A stretch of DNA of 64,000 bases from Aliiruegeria haliotis (GTDB taxonomy: Bacteria > Pseudomonadota > Alphaproteobacteria > Rhodobacterales > Rhodobacteraceae): positions 1 through 64,000 of the forward strand of contig NZ_PVTD01000001.1 in assembly GCF_003003255.1 (NCBI RefSeq), given 5' to 3'. The notes under the pieces were generated by a model. It saw only the letters and a list, made by a program, of their open reading frames with translations. It had not been told where the DNA came from and did not search any database. How positions within the stretch are numbered: the stretch's first letter is position 1; each line of letters opens with the position of its first letter. Both the position numbers and the translations under genes were made by a program. Positions 56,787-64,000 of this stretch are shown piece by piece.

Positions 56787-58604
56787 CTATTCGACCGTGA
56801 CGGATTTCGCGAGATTGCGCGGCTGGTCCACGTCCGTGCCCTTGGCGACGGCAGCGTGGTAGGCCAAAAGCTGCGCGGGCAAGGCATAGAGGATCGGGGC
56901 CAGTGCTCCGGGCACTTCCGGCATGATCAGCGTCTTCCAGCATCCCTCACCGGCTGCGCGGGCGCCCTCCGGGTCGGTGATGAGCAACACCTTGCCGCCG
57001 CGGGCCATGACCTCCTGCATGTTCGACACGGTCTTGTCGAAAAGCCCGTCCGTGGGCGCCATCACGATCACGGGCACGGTCTTGTCGACCAGGGCGATCG
57101 GTCCGTGCTTCAATTCGCCAGACGCGTAGCCCTCGGCGTGTATGTAGCTGATTTCCTTCAACTTCAGGGCACCTTCCAGCGCCAGCGGGAACATCGACCC
57201 ACGCCCCAGGAAAAGCACGTCGCGTGCCTCCGAGACCGCCTTGGCGACGGCCGCCACCTCCGTCGATTGCGCCAGCGCGAAGTTCATCAATCCCGGCAGG
57301 CGCCGCATTGCCTCCAGGTGCTCCTCCAACTCGCCCTCTTCCAGTCGCGACCGATCCGCCGCCGCCTTCAGCGCGAGCAGGAACAGCACCGTCAACTGAC
57401 AGGTGAATGCCTTGGTCGAGGCCACCCCGATCTCCGCGCCGGCGCGGATCGGCAGCACCAGGTCGCTTTCGCGCGCGATGGAACTTTCGGTGACGTTGAT
57501 CACAGACGCGATCCGGGAGGCCTTGCCTTCGCAATAGCGCAGCGCGGCGAGCGTATCGGCGGTCTCTCCCGACTGGCTGACGAAGAGCGCCAGCGTGCGG
57601 GGCGGGATCGGCGGTTCGCGGTAGCGGAACTCGGAGGCGATATCGACCTCCACCGTCAGGCCGGCGATCTGCTCGAACCAGTATTTGGCCACAACGCAGG
57701 CGTAGTTCGCGGTGCCACATGCGACCATCACCACGCGGTCGAAGTCGGCGAAATCGAGCCCCGGGGCCGGCAATTCTATCCCATCTCCACGCAGGTAGTG
57801 GGCAAGCGCGTCACCGAGCACGGTCGGCTGTTCGGCGATCTCCTTGGCCATGAAATGGCGGTGGCCGCCTTTCTCCACCTGGCTCATGTCGATCTTCACG
57901 GTCTTGACCGGACGGTTGACCAGTTCGCCAGCCTGGTTGCGGATCTCGATGGAGCCACGTGTGAGATAGGCCCAGTCGCCTTCCTCCAGGTAGGTGATGC
58001 GGTTGGTCATCGGGGCCAGCGCAATCGCGTCGGAGCCCACGAAGACCTCTCCCTCACCATGTCCGAGCGCCAGCGGTGAGCCCTTGCGGGCCACGATCAT
58101 GAGATCGTCCTGTCCGTCGAACAGCAGGGCCAGCGCGAACGCCCCTTCAAGCCGCGCGATGGCCTTCCCGGCGGCATCGCGGTGGGACAATCCCTGGTCG
58201 AGATAATGCTGCACCAGCATCGCGATGGTTTCGGTGTCGGTATCCGTCTGAAAGTGCAGCCCGGCGGCGGCCAGCTCTTCCCGCAACTCGCGGAAGTTCT
58301 CGATGATCCCGTTGTGCACCACGGCAACGGGGCCGGCACGGTGGGGGTGAGCGTTCTCGACATTGGGCGCGCCATGGGTGGCCCAGCGGGTGTGGCCGAT
58401 CCCGGCCTTTCCGGTGAGCGGCTGGTGCACCAGCAGATCCGAGAGGCTCGCCAGCTTCCCGACCGCGCGCCGCCGCTCCAGCGTGCCGTTGTTCACGGTG
58501 GCAATGCCGGCGCTGTCGTAGCCGCGATACTCAAGCCGCTTCAGCGCCTCGACCAGCAGCGGGGCCGCTTCGTGATCGCCTAGAACACCAACAATGCCGC
58601 ACAT
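56787..58604 (-). CDS. glmS: Glutamine-fructose-6-phosphate aminotransferase (isomerising)
   Basis: Makes glucosamine-6-phosphate from fructose-6-phosphate and glutamine, feeding UDP-GlcNAc. It has 605 aa. The catalytic Cys2 of the N-terminal amidotransferase is in MCGIVGVLGD. HTRWATHGAPN and the SIS domains (VSQSGETADTLAALR and STKAFTCQ) are intact. The C-terminus is LAKSVTVE, as in all GlmS. Its start overlaps the glmU stop by one base (TAATG). There is no glmS ribozyme, as expected for a Gram-negative. Confidence 0.97.
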   Translation of the reverse strand: MCGIVGVLGDHEAAPLLVEALKRLEYRGYDSAGIATVNNGTLERRRAVGKLASLSDLLVHQPLTGKAGIGHTRWATHGAPNVENAHPHRAGPVAVVHNGIIENFRELREELAAAGLHFQTDTDTETIAMLVQHYLDQGLSHRDAAGKAIARLEGAFALALLFDGQDDLMIVARKGSPLALGHGEGEVFVGSDAIALAPMTNRITYLEEGDWAYLTRGSIEIRNQAGELVNRPVKTVKIDMSQVEKGGHRHFMAKEIAEQPTVLGDALAHYLRGDGIELPAPGLDFADFDRVVMVACGTANYACVVAKYWFEQIAGLTVEVDIASEFRYREPPIPPRTLALFVSQSGETADTLAALRYCEGKASRIASVINVTESSIARESDLVLPIRAGAEIGVASTKAFTCQLTVLFLLALKAAADRSRLEEGELEEHLEAMRRLPGLMNFALAQSTEVAAVAKAVSEARDVLFLGRGSMFPLALEGALKLKEISYIHAEGYASGELKHGPIALVDKTVPVIVMAPTDGLFDKTVSNMQEVMARGGKVLLITDPEGARAAGEGCWKTLIMPEVPGALAPILYALPAQLLAYHAAVAKGTDVDQPRNLAKSVTVE

Positions 58605-59959
58605 TACCCGGTTCCTCCTGTCAAATTCCGTTTGGCCGCGCGGAGTTTCTCCATGAAACGACGCGCGAATTCAGGCTTGTTGACCTGCTTCGTGCGCGCC
58701 AGCGCCAACGCGCCGGCCGGGACATCCTCCGTGACAACCGACCCGGTTGCGGTCATCGCCTCGTCTCCAACCTTGACCGGGGCCACCAGCATTGTGTCGG
58801 AGCCGATAAAGGCATTGGCGCCAATCTCCGTGCGGTGCTTGAAGACACCGTCATAATTGCAGGTGATCGTGCCCGCGCCAATGTTCGTCTTGCTGCCGAT
58901 GTCGGCGTCGCCGATGTAGGTGAGGTGGTTCACCTTGGCGCCCTCGTCGATGATCGCGTTCTTGACCTCCACGAAATTGCCGATGCGAACATCCTCCGAA
59001 AGCTCGGTGCCCGGTCGCAGACGAGCGTAAGGGCCGACAATGGCGCCACGGCTGACGTGGCAGCCCTCCAGGTGGCTGAACGCCCGGATGTGGGCGCCTG
59101 TTTCCACGCTCACGCCGGGTCCGAAGACCACGTTGGGTTCGATCAGCGTGTCGCGGCCAATGATGGTGTCGAAGGAGAAATATACGGTTTCCGGGGCTTG
59201 CATGGTGATCCCGTCTTCCAGCGCGTCGCGGCGGGTCCGTGCCTGGAAGGCGGCCTCCGCGGCGGCAAGATCGGACCGGGAGTTCACGCCAAGGGTCTCC
59301 GCTTCCCGGCAGGCAACGGCGGTCACCGACAACTCGCGGGCACGGGCCAGCCCGACGATATCCGTCAGGTAGTATTCCTCAGAGGCGTTCTGCTTGCCGA
59401 CGGCGGTGATCAGGTCGAACATCTCGCGGGCGTCAGCGCAGATCACGCCGGAATTGCAAAAGGTTATCGTGCGTTCCGCATCCGTTGCGTCCTTGAACTC
59501 GACAATCCGTTCAAGGCTCGTTCCCTGCATGACGAGCCGACCGTAGCGCCCAGGATCCTTGGCCTCGAAGCCCAGCACGACCACCGAATGCTCCTGGCGT
59601 GCGGTGACCATGGCGTCCAGCGTGTCGGGGCGGATGAACGGGGTATCGCCATAGAGGACAATCACGTCGCCCTCCACGTCCGCCAGTGCGTCGCGCGCCT
59701 GATCGACGGCGTGGGCGGTGCCGAGCTGCTCCTCCTGGCGGACGACGATGACGTCGGGATCGTAGTCGCGGGCCGAGGCCTCAACCGCCTCCGCGCCATG
59801 GCCTGCCACCACGACAGTCCGTTCCGGCTCCAGCGATGCGCCGGCCTTCATGGCATGGTGCAGGAGGGGGGCGCCGGCCACCTGGTGAAGGACCTTGGGC
59901 TGGTCCGATTTCATCCGGGTGCCCTGGCCGGCGGCCAGGATGACGAGGCTTGTAGGCAT
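58604..59959 (-). CDS. glmU: Bifunctional GlmU (UDP-GlcNAc pyrophosphorylase / GlcN-1-P acetyltransferase)
   Basis: Carries out the last two steps to UDP-GlcNAc. The protein has 451 aa. The N-terminal uridyltransferase domain has LAAGQGTRMKSDQPKVL (about 8-24) and the YGDTPFI motif. The C-terminal left-handed beta-helix (about 255-450) has IGAGTITCNYDGVFKHRT with the acetyltransferase residues. ATG 59959 gives the conserved start; the frame is open upstream to 60127. Forms an operon with glmS. The gph gene is divergent, its start 122 bases away. Confidence 0.97.
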   Translation of the reverse strand: MPTSLVILAAGQGTRMKSDQPKVLHQVAGAPLLHHAMKAGASLEPERTVVVAGHGAEAVEASARDYDPDVIVVRQEEQLGTAHAVDQARDALADVEGDVIVLYGDTPFIRPDTLDAMVTARQEHSVVVLGFEAKDPGRYGRLVMQGTSLERIVEFKDATDAERTITFCNSGVICADAREMFDLITAVGKQNASEEYYLTDIVGLARARELSVTAVACREAETLGVNSRSDLAAAEAAFQARTRRDALEDGITMQAPETVYFSFDTIIGRDTLIEPNVVFGPGVSVETGAHIRAFSHLEGCHVSRGAIVGPYARLRPGTELSEDVRIGNFVEVKNAIIDEGAKVNHLTYIGDADIGSKTNIGAGTITCNYDGVFKHRTEIGANAFIGSDTMLVAPVKVGDEAMTATGSVVTEDVPAGALALARTKQVNKPEFARRFMEKLRAAKRNLTGGTG

Positions 59960-60081
59960 GGCGCTGCTCTTTCCTTTGGTTGCCTTCCGTAATACCCCTG
60001 CGCAAGCGTACCGCAAGGGCGCAGCCATCAAATGCGACGACAACGTGTTACAGGACGGGCGGAAGCCCGCCGAAGGGACCC

Positions 60082-60750
60082 ATGCGCACCGTGATCTTCG
60101 ACCTCGACGGCACGCTTGCAGATACAAGCGCCGATCTGATCGCCGCGGCGAACGCCTGTTTCAACGGGCTGGGCCACGGCGACCTGCTGAACCCCGTGGC
60201 AGATGCGGCGACCGCCTTCAGGGGCGGGCGGGCCATGTTGAAACTGGGCTTCGAACGGCTCGGGCATGGGGGGCAGGCGGAGATCGATCGGGAGTATCCA
60301 CGTCTGCTCTCGCATTACAGGGACGGTATCGACCGGGAAACGCGGCTCTATCCCGGCGCGATGGACGCCGTGGAGAGATTGCGGTCGGAGGGCATGGCGG
60401 TCGGCATCTGTACCAACAAGCCCGAAGGGTTGGCCGATCTGCTGCTGCATCGCCTGGGGATCCGCGACGTGTTCGGCTCGCTGATCGGGGCGGATACGCT
60501 GCCTGTGCGCAAGCCCGATCCCGCCCCCTATCTTGCCGCTGTCGAGACGGCCGGAGGCGATGCGGCGCGCTCGATCCTAATCGGCGACACGGTCACCGAT
60601 CGGGAGACGGCCCGGGCCGCAGGAGTGCCATGTGTTCTGGTGACCTTCGGACCCGACGGCAGGGGTGTCGCGGATTTGGGGCCGGAAGCGCTACTGGATC
60701 ATTTCGACGACCTGCCGGAAATCGCGCGCGGTTTCCTCGGCGCGGCCTAG
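60082..60750 (+). CDS. gph: Phosphoglycolate phosphatase-type HAD hydrolase
   Basis: A HAD-superfamily phosphatase of 222 aa. Motif I FDLDGTLADT contains the nucleophile Asp7 and Asp9. Motif II is ICTNKP, motif III is RKPDPAPY, and motif IV IGDTVTDRETARAAG holds the Mg ligand. It hydrolyses 2-phosphoglycolate from oxygenated Rubisco or DNA repair, but related HADs act on other phosphoesters. ATG 60082 follows a GAAGGGA site. It is divergent from glmU. The gene symbol is by similarity. Confidence 0.8.
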   Translation: MRTVIFDLDGTLADTSADLIAAANACFNGLGHGDLLNPVADAATAFRGGRAMLKLGFERLGHGGQAEIDREYPRLLSHYRDGIDRETRLYPGAMDAVERLRSEGMAVGICTNKPEGLADLLLHRLGIRDVFGSLIGADTLPVRKPDPAPYLAAVETAGGDAARSILIGDTVTDRETARAAGVPCVLVTFGPDGRGVADLGPEALLDHFDDLPEIARGFLGAA

Positions 60751-60981
60751 CAGGCGAAGCCCGCGACACAGCGGTCGCGCCTCTGCCCGGGGGGAATCCG
60801 GCCAGCGCATGCCAGCGGCGTCCGGGGTGCTGCGTCGACTGCCGAACCTGGCGGGCCATGCCAGAGCGTGCGCGTCTCCCTTCGGCTCGCGGCACCATAG
60901 CAAAGCCATCGGCCCGGTTCTCCACCAAGGCGGTCGGATCGGCTCCCGCTTCGTGTTTGGCGTGCCAGGTGGGGCCGGAAC

Positions 60982-61608
60982 TCACTTGAAGTTGCGGCTG
61001 TCCTTGATCTGGTCCCAGGCCCAGACGACCTCCTGCAGCCGCTCCTCGTCTGACCGGTCGCCCCCGTTCATGTCGGGGTGCAGCACCTTGATCAGCGCCT
61101 TGTAAGCTTTCCGGACCTCGGCCTTGGTCCAATGATCCTTGGCGTCGAGGATCTCCATCGCCTTGCGTTCCGTCGGCGGCAGTCGCCGGCCACCACCTGC
61201 ACCTTTGCCGGGATTGCGTGTGGCGTTTTCGCCCAGAACCTGGTGGGCGTCGTCGATTCCGAGCCTTGCCCAGGCGCGCTCCTCCGCGCTTTTGCGGAAA
61301 GGCTTGGTCTCGCGCTCCCACACCTTGTCCTTGTCGATCTGCGCCTGAAGTTCCTCTTCCGACGTGCCGTCGAAGAAGTTCCACTTAAGGTTGTACTCGC
61401 GAACATGGTCCTTGCAGAACCAGTAGAAATCATCGAGCGAATCCGGCGACTTCGGTGCCCGGTACTGACCGGCTTCACGGCATCCCGGGTGCTCGCACTC
61501 CCGCTGAGACGTCTCGATTGCGCCCGACATGCCCCGCTTTCCACGCGACCGCTTTTTCTTGTCGCTCTTGACGCGGATGTCGAAGCCGAAGGGATCGGAT
61601 TTCGGCAT
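60982..61608 (-). CDS. DnaJ-domain protein with N-terminal zinc-type Cys motif
   Basis: A 208-aa protein. A Lys/Arg-rich N-terminus and a Cys cluster (CEHPGC at 38-43, CKDH at 65-68) look like a small metal site. The J-domain is C-terminal (about 150-205), unlike classical DnaJ. It has the HPD motif (177-179) in KVLHPDMNGG, so it can stimulate Hsp70 ATPase. Homologues with this order are conserved in Rhodobacteraceae beside bolA, as here; the role is unknown. The divergent bolA starts 111 bases away. Confidence 0.85.
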   Translation of the reverse strand: MPKSDPFGFDIRVKSDKKKRSRGKRGMSGAIETSQRECEHPGCREAGQYRAPKSPDSLDDFYWFCKDHVREYNLKWNFFDGTSEEELQAQIDKDKVWERETKPFRKSAEERAWARLGIDDAHQVLGENATRNPGKGAGGGRRLPPTERKAMEILDAKDHWTKAEVRKAYKALIKVLHPDMNGGDRSDEERLQEVVWAWDQIKDSRNFK

Positions 61609-61718
61609 GGATCGGGTCCTTTCTCGAAACTGCTGCTCTCAGCGGTCGGGTTCTTTCCGACTCGGACGCAGGAGTTTAATCTGTCATGCACCCGATGGAA
61701 CAGAGGGAATCTTTAAAA

Positions 61719-61976
61719 ATGGCTGTGGCAGATCAAATCAGGCAAAAGCTCACCGACGCCTTCGCGCCGCGTGAACTGGATGTTGTCGACGAAAGCGAGG
61801 CGCACCGCGGGCACGCGGGCTTTCGGGAGGGCGGGGAAAGCCATTTCCACGTCACCATCCGCGCGGATGTCTTCGGGCCGATGAGCCGGATCGCGCGCCA
61901 CCGGGCGGTTCATTCGGCGCTGGGCAAGGACCTCGTCACATCCATTCACGCGCTTGCGCTCGATATTTCGGACTGA
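61719..61976 (+). CDS. BolA-family protein
   Basis: An 85-aa protein of the BolA/IbaG group, which binds monothiol glutaredoxin and Fe-S clusters and influences stress morphology. DVVDESEAHRGHAGFREGGESHFHV contains the invariant His of the helix-turn-helix-like motif, and RIARHRAVHSALG the conserved C-terminal helix. The start MAVADQIRQKL at 61719 fits the family better than the ATGs at 61686/61695, although the GAGGGA site is 11 bases away. Divergent from the DnaJ-domain gene. Confidence 0.92.
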   Translation: MAVADQIRQKLTDAFAPRELDVVDESEAHRGHAGFREGGESHFHVTIRADVFGPMSRIARHRAVHSALGKDLVTSIHALALDISD

Positions 61977-62077
61977 ACGCGGTAGGGCAGGCGGGTTCGC
62001 CTCCGGCCTTTGCATATCGGCCGGTAACACAAGGCTGCCCGCCGGGATCGGTGGGCGCGGCAGGAAGGATCGCAGCC

Positions 62078-62857
62078 ATGAAGAAGCCGACCTGGGTGGT
62101 TGAAAAGGAACGCGCGCGTCGGGCGGCCGCGGCCGAGACGCTGTGGCTGTTCGGCCTGCATGCGGTTCGGGACGCCCTGATGAACCCTGCGCGCCAGCGG
62201 ATACGGCTGGTGGTGACGAAGAACGCCGCCGACAAACTCGGCGACGCGATTTCGGCCAGCGGCATGGAGCCGGAAATGGCCGATCCACGAAAGTTCCCGG
62301 TGCCACTCGATCCCGGCTCTGTCCACCAGGGCGCCGCGCTCGAGGTGAAGCCGCTGGACTGGGGAGCCGTGGACACGTTGTGCGCCCCGGGACTGGACAG
62401 CCCGCGTGTCGTCTTGTTGGACCGCGTGACTGATCCGCACAATGTCGGTGCGATCCTGCGATCGGCAGAGGTGTTCGGGGCGCGGGCGGTCATCGGCACA
62501 CTGCGCCATTCCGCGCCCGAAACCGGGGCCCTCGCCAAGACGGCATCCGGCGCGCTGGAACGCCAACCCTATTTGCGCGTGCGCAACCTCGCGGACACGA
62601 TGGGCCAGCTGCGCGAGATGGGCTACCTGCTCTACGGTCTCGACGGGGAGGCCGACGCAGATCTTGGCGCTGTGGCGGGCGACGTGGCCAACCTGCCGCT
62701 CGGGCTGGTGCTCGGTGCAGAAGGCCCGGGGTTGAGGGAGCGTACCCGCACCACATGCGACCGGCTGGTGAAAATCGATGCCGCCGGCCAGTTCGGCTCG
62801 CTCAACGTCTCGAATGCCGCCGCGGTTGCCCTATATGCAACGCGTGCCACAGGTTAG
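62078..62857 (+). CDS. rlmB: 23S rRNA 2'-O-methyltransferase RlmB-like (SpoU family)
   Basis: A SPOUT-fold RNA methyltransferase of 259 aa. N-terminal RNA-binding domain (WLFGLHAVRDAL). The three SpoU motifs are NVGAILRSAEVFG, LVLGAEGPGL and SLNVSNAAAVALY, which form the trefoil knot. This fits RlmB (Gm2251). A close TrmH-type relative cannot be excluded from sequence alone. ATG 62078 follows a GGAAGG site. The short zinc-ribbon gene follows 9 bases later in the same direction. Confidence 0.88.
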   Translation: MKKPTWVVEKERARRAAAAETLWLFGLHAVRDALMNPARQRIRLVVTKNAADKLGDAISASGMEPEMADPRKFPVPLDPGSVHQGAALEVKPLDWGAVDTLCAPGLDSPRVVLLDRVTDPHNVGAILRSAEVFGARAVIGTLRHSAPETGALAKTASGALERQPYLRVRNLADTMGQLREMGYLLYGLDGEADADLGAVAGDVANLPLGLVLGAEGPGLRERTRTTCDRLVKIDAAGQFGSLNVSNAAAVALYATRATG

Positions 62858-62866
62858 GAGAGGCGG

Positions 62867-63157
62867 ATGCACAAGACGACCAAGGTTGCCACCTGCTGCT
62901 ATTGCGGGGTGCGCGCGGCGCTGGTTCTGGGCGGCGATCGCCACAACCTTGTCTGCGGTGCCTGCGGGGCGCCCCTCACACAGCTGAAGTCCCTGCCGTC
63001 GGAGCCCCGCGCCAAGCCGGCCAGCCAGTTCGGGGCGGCCTTGCCCGGGGGTGACCGCAAGAAACCTTCGAAAAAGAAGAAAAAGAAGAAGAAACGCTCG
63101 CCGATGCAGCGGCTCTTCGGAGAGATCGTCGACGAGATCGAGGATCTGTTCGACTAG
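62867..63157 (+). CDS. Small zinc-ribbon protein with polylysine stretch
   Basis: A 96-aa protein with a CXXC...CXXC zinc ribbon (Cys10/Cys13 and Cys30/Cys33, in CCYCG and CGACG). A basic tract with eight consecutive lysines (about 69-76) and an acidic tail (GEIVDEIEDLFD) follow. It is one of the uncharacterised short Rhodobacteraceae proteins. The basic tract suggests RNA or DNA contact, and the position 9 bases after rlmB suggests a link with RNA metabolism (inference). It has an AGGAG-like site. Confidence 0.8.
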   Translation: MHKTTKVATCCYCGVRAALVLGGDRHNLVCGACGAPLTQLKSLPSEPRAKPASQFGAALPGGDRKKPSKKKKKKKKRSPMQRLFGEIVDEIEDLFD

Positions 63158-63238
63158 GGGCGATTCGGGGCCTCACGCAAAAGTCAACGCTTCAAATTGA
63201 ATAAACGCCGGAATCGCGCATTTTTGCCACGATTCCCC

Positions 63239-63267
63239 TTGGAACGCCGAAATGACCCTCCTATATG
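63239..63267 (+). promoter_or_regulatory. Sigma-70-like promoter of the candidate sRNA
   Basis: TTGGAA (63239-63244) and TATATG (63262-63267) are 17 bases apart, close to the TTGACA/TATAAT consensus. Transcription would start near 63274. Confidence 0.6.
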
Positions 63268-63273
63268 TTTGTT

Positions 63274-63363
63274 ATGAGTTGCAGTTTTGGAACAACGCAA
63301 CTCGCTGCACTGTCCCTCGTTCCGTACCTGGCGCCCGGTCATTAGTCCGGGCGCCTTTTCTTT
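63274..63363 (+). ncRNA. Candidate small RNA, about 90 nt
   Basis: A predicted transcript from the promoter above to a strong terminator: perfect 9-bp stem GGCGCCCGG / CCGGGCGCC (63330-63355, 8-base loop) followed by TTTTCTTT. An upstream 7-bp stem GAGTTGC / GCAACTC (63276-63303) gives a two-stem layout. No short ORF with a ribosome site is evident inside it. It may be a free sRNA or an attenuated leader of the CoA-binding gene, which begins 14 bases after the T-run with a poor ribosome site. The family is not recognised. Confidence 0.55.
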
Positions 63364-63376
63364 GCGAGTTGCCCCC

Positions 63377-63814
63377 ATGAGCGACATCGACACAACCCTC
63401 CGCGAAATCTTCACCGGGACCCGCACCATCGCCTGTGTCGGCGCATCGCCGAAGCCGGCGCGGCCCAGCCACTATGTCTCTGTCTATCTCAAGGCGCAGG
63501 GTTATCGCGTGTTGCCGGTCAACCCGGGGCAGGCAGGCAAGCGGCTCTTCGGAGAGGTGGTCGCGGGGCGTTTGGCGGACCTGGAGGCGCCGGTGGAGAT
63601 GGTGGATATCTTCAGACGCCCGGAACACGTGCTGTCGGTGGTGCAGGAGGCCATCGAGCACCTTCCTTCGCTGCGCGTGATCTGGATGCAGATGGGCATT
63701 CGCAACGAGGAGGCGGCCCGGTTGGCAAGGGCGCATGGGCTGACGGTCATTCAGGACCGCTGCCCGATGGTAGAGATCCCGCGCCTGTTCGGAACCGCGC
63801 GCCCGCTGGCCTGA
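63377..63814 (+). CDS. CoA-binding protein (CoA_binding_2)
   Basis: A 145-aa Rossmann-fold protein of the CoA_binding_2 family (YccU-like). IACVGASPKPARPSHYVSVYLKAQGYRVLPVNPGQ is the nucleotide-binding first half in split blocks, and MQMGIRNEEAARLARAHGL and DRCPMVE the second. Members bind CoA in vitro, but their physiological role is unknown. ATG 63377 gives the usual family start. There is hardly any ribosome site, and a terminator lies just upstream, so expression may be attenuated. Convergent with hisE. Confidence 0.88.
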   Translation: MSDIDTTLREIFTGTRTIACVGASPKPARPSHYVSVYLKAQGYRVLPVNPGQAGKRLFGEVVAGRLADLEAPVEMVDIFRRPEHVLSVVQEAIEHLPSLRVIWMQMGIRNEEAARLARAHGLTVIQDRCPMVEIPRLFGTARPLA

Positions 63815-63817
63815 GGA

Positions 63818-64000
63818 TCAGCGCGCCGCCTTTTCCTCGATCCCCGACGTGCCCTCGCGGCGCGCCAGTTCGGCCTCGATATCGTGCAGCGACACATCCC
63901 GCGCCGCCGCCATGACCAGCAAGTGATACAGCGCGTCGGCGCATTCCGACACCAATCGGTCCCGGTCCCCTTTCACCGCCTCGATGATGGCCTCGACGGC
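63818..64000 (-). CDS. hisE: Phosphoribosyl-ATP diphosphatase, C-terminal part (cut by window edge)
   Basis: The last 60 codons of HisE, which removes pyrophosphate from PR-ATP, the second step of histidine synthesis. The visible segment begins at the window edge and contains EAVKGDRDRLVSECADALYH, the diagnostic alpha-helical core with the metal-binding Glu/Asp, and LLVMAAARDVSLHDIEAEL. It ends at the stop 63818-63820, only 3 bases from the converging CoA-binding stop. The N-terminus is outside the window. In this family hisE usually follows hisF. Confidence 0.93.
   Translation of the reverse strand, partial: AVEAIIEAVKGDRDRLVSECADALYHLLVMAAARDVSLHDIEAELARREGTSGIEEKAAR

Overview
The window is chromosomal DNA of an alphaproteobacterium, most likely a Rhodobacteraceae (roseobacter-type) species. 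The GC content is high. The genes typical of that group include a GTA_holin_3TM-type holin, a VPLPA-CTERM protein, an IalB-family protein, RTX and Calx-beta type I secretion substrates, Hint-domain and DUF882 proteins, and pntAB. The gene orders argC-ccmE...ccmF-ccmH and dnaJ/bolA also fit. The left edge cuts an IS5-family transposase and the right edge cuts hisE.

Layout. 0-5 kb: IS5 fragment, purL, a pentapeptide-repeat protein, an MltB-type transglycosylase. 5-9 kb: a LysR regulator, a PlsC-type acyltransferase overlapping murI, argC. 9-15 kb: ccmE, then a phage-like lysis cassette (GH108 endolysin, 3TM holin, a 62-aa BhlA/UviB-like membrane protein, a polytopic membrane protein, a 56-aa ORF), then ccmF, ccmH and an enoyl-CoA hydratase. 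15-20 kb: cell-wall genes (SLT transglycosylase, Tat-exported DUF882 peptidase, YcbB-like L,D-transpeptidase). 20-25 kb: GFA protein, lpxD with a dedicated acyl carrier protein and ketoacyl synthase, a fucosyltransferase-like enzyme, IalB. 26-32 kb: HerA-like ATPase, a Calx-beta/RTX secreted protein, a CorC-type membrane protein, a Hint-domain protein. 32-39 kb: ABM-domain protein, tRNA-Leu(UAG), trigger factor, VPLPA-CTERM protein, pntAB. 39-43 kb: ICMT-like methyltransferase, sulfotransferase-like protein, GT32 glycosyltransferase, kynureninase coupled to a GNAT. 43-52 kb: a peptide ABC transporter (binding protein and two permeases, no ATPase), ArgE, an unknown acidic protein with internal repeats, an M20 amidohydrolase, a glycosyltransferase. 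52-60 kb: a second RTX protein, moaA, a lipoprotein, an AlkD-type repair protein, glmS-glmU. 60-64 kb: gph, DnaJ-domain protein, bolA, rlmB, a zinc-ribbon protein, a candidate small RNA, a CoA-binding protein, hisE.

How the parts work together. Much of the window concerns the cell envelope: UDP-GlcNAc supply (glmS, glmU), D-glutamate (murI), lipid A acylation (lpxD, acp, KAS), peptidoglycan remodelling (five enzymes including the endolysin) and secreted Ca-binding proteins. The lysis cassette inside the cytochrome c maturation locus is the most system-like element. It matches the endolysin/holin module used for gene-transfer-agent release, but no GTA structural genes are present. Two CtrA-type motifs precede the acidic repeat protein and a near-match precedes the VPLPA-CTERM gene. 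CtrA controls GTA and motility genes in this family, so these are testable regulatory leads. The other strong new candidate is an sRNA of about 90 nt at 63.27-63.36 kb with its own promoter and terminator. No CRISPR array, rRNA operon or prophage structural module is visible.
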